A stretch of DNA of 5,165 nucleotides. Source: Hydrogenophaga sp. (GTDB lineage: Bacteria; Pseudomonadota; Gammaproteobacteria; Burkholderiales; Burkholderiaceae_C). The translations under genes were made by a program, and so were the position numbers. How positions within the stretch are numbered: the first letter of the stretch is position 1; the number at the start of each line of letters is the position of its first letter. Below, one piece after another: positions 1 to 5,165 of this stretch. The DNA is taken from the NCBI GenBank assembly GCA_025458415.1, contig JALOSN010000179.1, positions 1 through 5,165 on the forward strand, given 5' to 3'. A model generated the notes under the pieces. It had not been told where the DNA came from and made no database searches. It saw only the letters and a program-made list of their open reading frames with translations.

Positions 1-916
1 GCGGCACGGCATCCCCGTCAATGCCGGCTCGATCGACATGCTGGACCAGCTCGGCCAGCGCTCGCCGGGCCACCGCGTCTGGCTGCGAATCAACCCTGGT
101 TTCGGCCACGGCCACAGCAACAAGACCAACACCGGGGGCGAGCACAGCAAGCACGGCATCTGGCACAGCCAGCTGCCGCAGGCACTGGAACGCATCCGGG
201 CACACGGCCTGAAGCTTGAAGGCCTGCACATGCACATCGGCTCGGGGGTCGACTACGGCCACCTGGAGCAGGTCTGTTCGGCGATGGTGCAACTGGTGCG
301 CACCAGCGGTGCGTCCGTGCGCGCCATCTCGGCCGGTGGCGGCCTGTCCATCCCCTACCGTGCCGGCGAGCCTCGCATCGATGCCACGCACTATTTCCGG
401 CTCTGGGACGCCGCACGGCGCGACATCGCCTCTCACCTGGGACACGAAGTCCATCTCGAGCTTGAGCCCGGCCGCTACCTGGTTGCCGAGTCCGGCGTGC
501 TGCTGGCCGAGGTACGCGCCACCAAGTTCCAGGGCGGGCAGCACTTCACCCTGGTCGATGCCGGCTTCTCCGACCTCATGCGACCAGCCATGTACGGCGC
601 CTGGCACGGCATGAGCCTGCTGCCTTGCGACGACACGCCACGTCCGGTGCGGGACACCGTGGTGGCAGGTCCGCTGTGCGAGTCGGGCGATGTGTTCACC
701 CAGGCCGAGGGCGGCGTGGTGTTGACCCGCGAACTGCCCGAGGCCAGGGTGGGCGACCTGCTGGTCCTGCACGATGCCGGTGCCTATGGTGCCTCGATGT
801 CCAGCAACTACAACAGCCGACCCCTGGCACCGGAGGTGCTGGTCGACGGCACCGTGCACCGGCTGATCCGCCGTCGCCAACAGATCGACGAGCTGCTGGC
901 ACTGGAAGCCGTCTGA
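1..916 (+). CDS. lysA: Diaminopimelate decarboxylase, C-terminal part (5' end outside window)
   Basis: This enzyme is a cytoplasmic, PLP-dependent, fold-type III decarboxylase. It converts meso-diaminopimelate to L-lysine and CO2, the last step of lysine synthesis. The first complete codon is at base 2 and the frame gives 304 residues ending at TGA 914-916. Visible motifs, numbered from the first residue in the window, are HMHIGSG at 76-82, the glycine-rich phosphate-binding GGGL at 112-115, EPGR at 155-158, the catalytic-cysteine motif CESGD at 226-230, and GAYGASMSSNYNSRP at 260-274. The NKTNTGGEHSKHGIW segment at 40-54 resembles the E. coli LysA type of about 420 residues. About 115 N-terminal residues, including the PLP-binding lysine, are therefore off the left edge. 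ATG at base 38 is an internal methionine (the M of SIDML), not the start. The yqeY remnant follows 56 bases downstream on the same strand. The family assignment is very secure, and nothing in the visible part looks damaged. Confidence 0.96.
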   Translation, partial: RHGIPVNAGSIDMLDQLGQRSPGHRVWLRINPGFGHGHSNKTNTGGEHSKHGIWHSQLPQALERIRAHGLKLEGLHMHIGSGVDYGHLEQVCSAMVQLVRTSGASVRAISAGGGLSIPYRAGEPRIDATHYFRLWDAARRDIASHLGHEVHLELEPGRYLVAESGVLLAEVRATKFQGGQHFTLVDAGFSDLMRPAMYGAWHGMSLLPCDDTPRPVRDTVVAGPLCESGDVFTQAEGGVVLTRELPEARVGDLLVLHDAGAYGASMSSNYNSRPLAPEVLVDGTVHRLIRRRQQIDELLALEAV

Positions 917-972
917 GGGCCTGAGAGCGAGCGCCTCTGCGACAATGCCGCTTTTGACGCGGTAGACCGACC

Positions 973-1420
973 ATGAGCCTGAAAGAACGCATCACCGACG
1001 ACATGAAAGCCGCCATGCGGGCCAAGGACAGCGAGCGCCTGGGCACCATCCGCCTGCTGACCGCGAGAGGTGGACGAACGCATCGAGCTCGATGACGCCC
1101 AGGTGGTCGGCGTCATCGACAAGCTGGTCAAACAGCGCAAGGACTCGATTGCCGCTTTCGAGCAGGCCGGTCGTCAGGATCTGGTCGACAAGGAGAAAGC
1201 CGAACTCCAGGTGCTTCAGGGCTACCTGCCCGCTCGCCTGTCGGCCGATGAAGTGGCCGCCGAGGTCCGCGCTGTGCTGGACAGCCTGGCTGGTGAACTC
1301 GGACGGGCCCCGGGCCCCGCCGACATGGGCAAGGTGATGGCAGCCGCCAAGGCCCGGCTGGCCGGCAAGGCCGACATGGCGGCGGTGTCGGCGGCCGTCA
1401 AGGCCGCACTGACCACCTGA
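973..1420 (+). pseudogene. yqeY: Frameshifted yqeY (GatB/YqeY domain protein)
   Basis: YqeY is a small (about 150 residue) helical protein related to the tail domain of the GatB amidotransferase subunit. Its cellular role is poorly defined. ATG 973 opens a frame reading MSLKERITDDMKAAMRAKD and then RLGTIRLLTA, typical of the family N-terminus. That frame goes out of register after about base 1065 and stops at TGA 1093-1095. The rest of the family sequence resumes in the next frame from CGA 1064 (REVDERIELDD), continues through KQRKDSIAAFEQAGRQDLVDKEKAEL and ADMGKVM, and ends at TGA 1418-1420. Relatives, recalled from memory, carry roughly AAIKQREVDER here. Four codons (AIKQ) plus two bases are missing, so a 14-base deletion fits. 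Restoring it gives 462 bases, 153 residues, the expected length. GTG 1070 could restart translation, but GAGAG abuts it without normal spacing. The gene is probably non-functional or a sequencing error. The shift is seen directly; its size is inferred. Confidence 0.87.
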
Positions 1421-1516
1421 GGGACGCCCGGGCAGCGCGTCAACTGCCTGACGAAGCACTGACGGCCCAACGGCTCTTCAGGGTAAACCGCGAGTCGCCC
1501 CAGCGGGAGCGCTGCC

Positions 1517-1522
1517 TACACT
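1517..1522 (+). promoter_or_regulatory. Candidate -10 element upstream of the binding-protein gene
   Basis: TACACT matches the TATAAT consensus at four of six positions and lies 26 bases before the ATG at 1549, a sensible distance for a short leader. No good -35 hexamer sits 16-18 bases upstream; that stretch reads around GTCGCC. Upstream are a GGTAAACC word with GGT/ACC dyad symmetry (1482-1489) and a small AGCG-GGAG-CGCT inverted repeat (1502-1513). Either could be an activator or repressor site, but nothing here proves it. This is a weak call by eye. Confidence 0.3.
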
Positions 1523-1536
1523 CGCGTGCGTCACTG

Positions 1537-1543
1537 TAAGGAG
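1537..1543 (+). promoter_or_regulatory. Shine-Dalgarno site for the binding-protein gene
   Basis: TAAGGAG is a strong match to the anti-Shine-Dalgarno complement and sits five bases before ATG 1549. It fixes that ATG as the start, and the signal peptide begins directly there. It is the only strong ribosome binding site visible in the window; the ATG of yqeY and the two GTG starts on the other strand have weak or no such sites. Confidence 0.8.
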
Positions 1544-1548
1544 CGCCC

Positions 1549-2751
1549 ATGCAATGCCTTCGTCATCTGGCCAGCTGCCTGATCTGGCCCTTCCTGGTCC
1601 TGGCTGCACCGGTGGCCTCCGCCCAGACGGGCGCGCCATTGAAGATCGGCGTCATCGGACCGTTCACCGGCCCATCATCCGACTTCGGCACGCCGATGCG
1701 TCACGGCATCGAGCTGGCAGTCGAGGAGATCAACGCGGTCGGCGGATACCTGGGCCGGCCATTGCAGCTGGTCATCAAGGACGACGAGGGCACGCCCGAC
1801 GTGGGCCGTCAGCGTTCGGAAGAACTGGTCAAAGAAGGTGTGGTGGCCACCATCGGCTTTTGCAACACCGGTGTGGCCATGCGTGCGCTGGAGGTGTTCC
1901 AGAAGGCCCAGTCTCCGCTGATCGTGCCCTGCTCCACCGGTTCGCCCCTGACAGCCACCTACCCGGCACCCGAGAGCTACATCTTCCGCACCTCGGCCCG
2001 CGACGCGATCCAGGCCCCGTTCGTGGTCGACGACCTGGTGCGCCGGGGATGGACGCGGGTCGCCATTTTTGCCGATACCACCGGCTATGGTGAGGCCGGT
2101 CTGAAGGACGTCGAAGCGGCGCTGGCGGCCAAGGGACTCAAGCCGGCCCACGTGGCGCGCTTCGCGCTGGGCGTCAAGGACCTGCGCAAGGAGCTGGAGG
2201 CCGCCCGCGACGCCGGTGCCAACGTGGTTTTCAGCTACACCGTCGGCCCGGAAAACGCCACCATTGCGCTGGGGCGCCGCGACCTGGGCTGGTCGGTCCC
2301 GCAAGTGGGCGGTTGGCCTTTGTCCTTCCCGTTCTTCATCGACGGCGCCGGCACCGCGGCCGACGGTGCACTCATGGCTCAGACCTTCATTGCCGAGCCC
2401 AGCAACGAGCGTCGGGCCGCCTTTCTCAGCGCCTACGCCCGCAAGTTCAAGCAGCCCCTGAAGGTGCCCATGGCAGCGGCACAGGCCTACGACACCACCT
2501 ACCTGCTGACCTACGCACTGTTCGGTATCCGCGATGGCCGCTTCACCGGACCGGCCGTCAAGCAGGCCCTGGAGAACATACCGCGCGTGTACTACGGCGT
2601 GGTGGCCACCCACGAACGCCCGTTCAGCCGGGATGACAAGGACGCCATCACCCAGAACATGCTGGTGATGGGCAAGGTCAGCAAGGGGGGCATCACGTTT
2701 GCCTACCCGGAAGACGCCCGCCGCAACCTGCTGGTGCAGCGCAAGAAATGA
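1549..2751 (+). CDS. ABC transporter periplasmic substrate-binding protein, branched-chain amino acid (LivK-like) class
   Basis: This is a 400-residue secreted binding protein of the Peripla_BP_6 / type I periplasmic fold. It would capture a small ligand in the periplasm and hand it to an ABC permease. Residues 1-25 form a signal peptide with a hydrophobic core (LIWPFLVLAAPVA) and an ASA cleavage site before Gln26. No lipobox cysteine follows, so the mature protein should be soluble. The mature start LKIGVIGPFTGPSSDFG (31-47), HGIELAVEEINAVGG (52-66) and the first-lobe region GFCNTGVAMRAL (103-114) with VPCSTGSPLT (126-135) are classic for the class. DTTGYGEAG (176-184) marks the second lobe. 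Cys105 and Cys128 might form a disulfide. The start is set by TAAGGAG five bases upstream. No permease or ATPase gene is adjacent, so this is an orphan component here. The ligand cannot be told from sequence: LivK relatives also bind amides, urea, aromatic acids and others. It converges with the EamA transporter gene. Confidence 0.92.
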   Translation: MQCLRHLASCLIWPFLVLAAPVASAQTGAPLKIGVIGPFTGPSSDFGTPMRHGIELAVEEINAVGGYLGRPLQLVIKDDEGTPDVGRQRSEELVKEGVVATIGFCNTGVAMRALEVFQKAQSPLIVPCSTGSPLTATYPAPESYIFRTSARDAIQAPFVVDDLVRRGWTRVAIFADTTGYGEAGLKDVEAALAAKGLKPAHVARFALGVKDLRKELEAARDAGANVVFSYTVGPENATIALGRRDLGWSVPQVGGWPLSFPFFIDGAGTAADGALMAQTFIAEPSNERRAAFLSAYARKFKQPLKVPMAAAQAYDTTYLLTYALFGIRDGRFTGPAVKQALENIPRVYYGVVATHERPFSRDDKDAITQNMLVMGKVSKGGITFAYPEDARRNLLVQRKK

Positions 2752-2758
2752 CGTGATG

Positions 2759-2788
2759 GCCCCCAAGGGCGCTGATTCGGCTGGGGGC
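2759..2788. terminator. Possible bidirectional terminator hairpin between convergent genes
   Basis: GCCCCCA (2759-2765) can pair with TGGGGGC (2782-2788), giving a 7-bp G+C-rich stem around a 16-base loop. It lies in the 57-base gap between two converging stop codons, where a shared terminator is expected. There is no proper T-run on either side: downstream on the + strand is CAGCCCGG and later GCTTTC, and on the - strand CATCACGTCATTTC. Intrinsic termination would therefore be weak, or Rho may be needed. Confidence 0.4.
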
Positions 2789-2808
2789 AGCCCGGTGCCG
2801 GATTGCTT

Positions 2809-3750
2809 TCAGGTCAGGATGAGGGCGGTCCCCAGGACCGCCAGCGAGGCCCCCACCCAGGCCCCCAGCGCAGGGCGGCGACGATAGACCAGCCACAGCA
2901 GGGGCAGGATCAGCACCGGCGTGACCGACGACAGCACCGCCACCAGCCCGGCCTGACCGTCGCGCATCGCCTGCAGGATCAGGGTCATGCCCAGCGCCAT
3001 CGCGATGGCCGCGCTCAGGAAGATCCAGGTCGCATCCTTCGGAGTCAGACGGGTCCTGGCCCTGGCGCCGCGCCAGACCAGCCACAACAGGCCATGGGCG
3101 CCCAGTGCGGCACTCATGCGCATGGCCGACGCTGCCACCGCATCCACACCGCTGCTCATCAGCGGTTTGAGCATCAGCGTGGCCACCGACTGGCACAGTG
3201 CCGCAAGCAGGCCCAGCCCCACCCCGATCCACAACGCCCCTCTCACCTGTTCCCAGGCATGCGCCTCGTCCTCCCGCTTGCCCCAGGCGATGGCCAGCAT
3301 CACGCCAGCCACCAGCAGCCCACTGCCCATCAGGGTCCAGCCCCAGAGCGACTCCCCCAGAAAAATCCAGGCCAGGCAGGCGGAGAAAAGGGCATGGGTG
3401 GCAAACAGGACACCCGAGCGTCGCGGGCCGAGCCGGTTCATGCAGGCGAACAGGGCCGTGTCACCGATGAAGATTCCGATCAGCCCGGACAAGGCCAGCA
3501 GCCCGAAGCCGGACACATCCAGACTCCGCCAACCACCGCCCGCCAGGGTCAGGGACCACAGCAGCAGGGCTGCAAACAGCATCCGCCAGCGGCTGAAGGC
3601 AAAAGCGCCCAGCCTTTGCGCGGGACCGGCCGAGAACAGGCTGGAGACCGCCCAGCAGGCGGCCGCGATCAGGGCCAGGGCTTCGGGTCGCAAGGTAGCA
3701 GAGCAGGGTGGAGAGGGAACCGGTGAGCCCGAGGTGGCCCCGGAGGGCAC
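2809..3750 (-). CDS. EamA/DMT-superfamily membrane transporter
   Basis: This is a 313-residue inner-membrane protein of the drug/metabolite transporter superfamily. Members usually export amino acids, metabolites or drugs, and the substrate here is unknown. About ten hydrophobic helices can be placed, near residues 23-41, 52-71, 80-98, 110-132, 137-156, 171-192, 203-227, 238-260, 266-288 and 294-312. They form the usual two five-helix EamA repeats split by a charged loop (GKREDEAHAWEQ, 157-168). The first repeat carries the hallmark AWIFLGESLWGWTLMGSGLLVAGV (127-150, with Gly132-Glu133). In the second repeat the matching position reads VYRRRPALGAWVGA (288-301), without Gly-Glu. Length is normal. 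The start is GTG 3750, seven bases after the pmbA stop, so the two are probably cotranscribed and coupled. The first 20 or so residues are proline/serine-rich and not family-like, so a later start such as TTG (Leu20) is possible. No strong ribosome binding site is visible for either. Confidence 0.88.
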   Translation of the reverse strand: MPSGATSGSPVPSPPCSATLRPEALALIAAACWAVSSLFSAGPAQRLGAFAFSRWRMLFAALLLWSLTLAGGGWRSLDVSGFGLLALSGLIGIFIGDTALFACMNRLGPRRSGVLFATHALFSACLAWIFLGESLWGWTLMGSGLLVAGVMLAIAWGKREDEAHAWEQVRGALWIGVGLGLLAALCQSVATLMLKPLMSSGVDAVAASAMRMSAALGAHGLLWLVWRGARARTRLTPKDATWIFLSAAIAMALGMTLILQAMRDGQAGLVAVLSSVTPVLILPLLWLVYRRRPALGAWVGASLAVLGTALILT

Positions 3751-3757
3751 GTGACGG

Positions 3758-5146
3758 TCAGCTACCCGCCACCTTCATGTGCTCGACCAGAATGGAGCCC
3801 ACTGTCTTGGCGCCGTGGGTGTAGGCATCGGAGCCGACGGCAACGATGCCCTTGAACATATCGCGCAGGTTGCCGGCGATGGTGATCTCCTGCACCGGAT
3901 AGGCAATCCGCCCGTTCTCCACCCAGTAGCCTGAAGCCCCACGCGAGTAGTCGCCGGTCACGTAGTTCACGCCCTGCCCCATCAGCTCGGTCACGAACAG
4001 GCCACGCCCCAGTTTCCTGAGCATGGCATCCAGGTCATCTTCGGGACGGGTCAGCCGGCTGGTCAGGCTCAGGTTGTGAGACCCGCCGGCATTGCCAGTG
4101 GTTCGCATGCCCAGCTTGCGCGCCGAGTAGCTCGACAGAAAGTAGCCCTGCACCTTGCCGGCGCTCAGCACCTTGCGGCGCACCGTGCGCACCCCCTCGT
4201 CGTCGAAAGGCGCGCTGCCCTTGCCATTGACCAGGTGCGGCTCTTCGACGATGTCCAGGTGCCGAGCCATGACCTGCTTGCCCAGGCTGTCGCACAGGAA
4301 ACTGGTGCGCCGGTACAGGGCACCGCCACTGGTGGCCTGAACGTAGGCACCCAGCAGACCCGCGGCCAATGGCGACTCGAACAACACCGGGCATTCGGTG
4401 GTGGCCAGCTTGCGTCCGCCCAGACGGGCCAGCGTGCGCTCGGCCGCATAGCGGCCGACCACCTCGGGCGCGGCCAGGTCCTGCGGCGCGCGCTGCGAGC
4501 TGTACCAATGGTCGCGCTGCATGGCATCGCCGCGCCCGGCGATCGGTGCCACCGACAGGCTGTGGCGCGAGCTGGCATATCCGCCATGAAAGATGCCCGG
4601 GCGACGTCGCTCGCCGCCGCGCATGTGTTCGCTGAAGAAGTGCGACTGCTGGGCCGACACCCCGGCACCTTCGCTGTTCGTGATCTTGCGGCTGGTGGCA
4701 AACGCAGCGGCCTCGCAGGCCTGGGCCAGGCGCATGGCATCGGCCGAGCTGATGTTCCAGGGGTGGAACAGGTCCAGATCCGGGTAGCTGTCGGCCACAT
4801 CCTCGGGGTCGGGCAGGCCCGCCACCGGGTCGTCCGCCGTGAAACGGGCAATGTCATAGGCCGCCTGGACCGTCTGGCGGATGGCCGCAGGCGAAAAGTC
4901 AGAGGTCGACGCATTGCCCCGCTTGTGGCCGAGGTAGACCGTCACGCCCAAGGATTTGTCGCGGTTGCGCTCGACGTTTTCCAGTGAGCCCTTGCGCACC
5001 GAAACCGACAGGCCGGCCCCTTCGGACACCTCGACGGCTGCATCCGCGGCGCCCAGCTGCCGGGCATGGCCCAATGCCAGCTCGGCAAGCTCTTCAAACC
5101 GGGCCCGGCTGTACTGAAATCCGGCCAGCGGCTGAGCGGAAGACAC
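3758..5146 (-). CDS. pmbA: PmbA/TldE, partner subunit of the TldD metalloprotease
   Basis: PmbA (TldE) forms a cytoplasmic complex with TldD. In E. coli the pair matures microcin B17 and degrades the CcdA antitoxin. TldD holds the HExxxH zinc site; PmbA lacks it, and I see no such motif here. Visible family blocks are EVSEGAGLSVSVRKGSLENV (39-58), RNRDKSLGVTVYLGHKRGNA (60-79), ITNSEGAGVS (155-164), MQRDHWYSSQR (209-219), GRYAAERTLARLG (231-243), QATSGGALYRRTSFL (270-284), QGYFLSSYSARKLGM (333-347), GNAGGSHNL (351-359) and ELMGQGVNYVTGDYSRGASG (387-406). The length of 462 is near the family's usual 450. The start given is GTG 5146, but GAGG abuts it without a spacer and the frame stays open upstream to the window edge, so a start outside the window is possible. 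About eight residues near 178-185 look extra compared with relatives I recall. The EamA transporter gene follows seven bases downstream. tldD is not in the window. Confidence 0.95.
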   Translation of the reverse strand: MSSAQPLAGFQYSRARFEELAELALGHARQLGAADAAVEVSEGAGLSVSVRKGSLENVERNRDKSLGVTVYLGHKRGNASTSDFSPAAIRQTVQAAYDIARFTADDPVAGLPDPEDVADSYPDLDLFHPWNISSADAMRLAQACEAAAFATSRKITNSEGAGVSAQQSHFFSEHMRGGERRRPGIFHGGYASSRHSLSVAPIAGRGDAMQRDHWYSSQRAPQDLAAPEVVGRYAAERTLARLGGRKLATTECPVLFESPLAAGLLGAYVQATSGGALYRRTSFLCDSLGKQVMARHLDIVEEPHLVNGKGSAPFDDEGVRTVRRKVLSAGKVQGYFLSSYSARKLGMRTTGNAGGSHNLSLTSRLTRPEDDLDAMLRKLGRGLFVTELMGQGVNYVTGDYSRGASGYWVENGRIAYPVQEITIAGNLRDMFKGIVAVGSDAYTHGAKTVGSILVEHMKVAGS

Positions 5147-5165
5147 CTCAGCGGGGGTCGGGCGG

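Noticed and set aside
38..916. ATG 38 as the start of a shorter decarboxylase-like protein
   Set aside because: The frame continues upstream as RHGIPVNAGSID, which matches LysA. The gene is simply cut by the window edge.
917..972. Promoter or terminator between lysA and yqeY (GACAAT 941-946, TTGACG 954-959, AGAG/CTCT at 924-938)
   Set aside because: The -10-like and -35-like words are not correctly paired or spaced and the hairpin stem is only four bases. I could not support a site in this 56-base gap.
1675..2766. Long - strand open frame (363 codons) opposite the binding-protein gene
   Set aside because: It lies almost wholly antisense to a well-supported gene and its translation is not family-like. 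Long antisense frames are expected where third codon positions are mostly G or C.
2792..2801. CCGG-TG-CCGG as a second hairpin in the convergent gap
   Set aside because: The two CCGG arms could pair only with a two-base loop, which is too tight to form. It is better read as a short repeat.
2803..3726. + strand open frame (307 codons) rich in Gln, Pro, Arg and Gly opposite the EamA gene
   Set aside because: The low-complexity composition is what the complement of a Leu/Ala/Gly-rich membrane protein gene gives. It is a shadow of the EamA transporter. The overlapping 2987-3754 frame is rejected for the same reason.
4076..4987. + strand open frame (303 codons) opposite pmbA
   Set aside because: It is antisense to a strongly conserved PmbA coding frame, with no ribosome binding site or recognisable domain.

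Overview
The window is G+C-rich, with G or C at most third codon positions. It looks like an ordinary stretch of a proteobacterial chromosome, most likely a betaproteobacterium of the order Burkholderiales. This placement is an inference from how the LysA, YqeY and PmbA sequences read and from the branched-chain-amino-acid-type binding protein, a family abundant in that order. I see no transposase, phage gene, CRISPR array, tRNA or rRNA. I did not find a convincing undescribed system.

Left half, + strand. Bases 1-916 are the C-terminal three quarters of lysA (diaminopimelate decarboxylase, last step of lysine synthesis); the N-terminus lies outside the window. After 56 bases comes a yqeY (GatB/YqeY-domain) gene, 973-1420, which is broken. 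Its N-terminal and C-terminal parts lie in two reading frames, and the junction fits a 14-base deletion removing four conserved codons. This is the most notable feature of the window. A 128-base gap holds a clear Shine-Dalgarno site and a weak promoter candidate. It leads into a complete periplasmic binding protein of the branched-chain amino acid (LivK-like) ABC class, 1549-2751, with no transporter partner genes beside it.

Right half, - strand. Two genes run leftwards, apparently as an operon. They are pmbA/tldE (3758-5146, partner of the TldD metalloprotease) and, 7 bases downstream, an EamA/DMT-family ten-helix membrane transporter (2809-3750). Both annotated starts are GTG. The pmbA frame stays open to the window edge, so its true start may lie outside. 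The binding-protein gene and the transporter gene converge on a 57-base gap containing a G+C-rich hairpin that could end transcription from either side.

The genes do not form one pathway. They are housekeeping or transport functions in two opposed transcription units.
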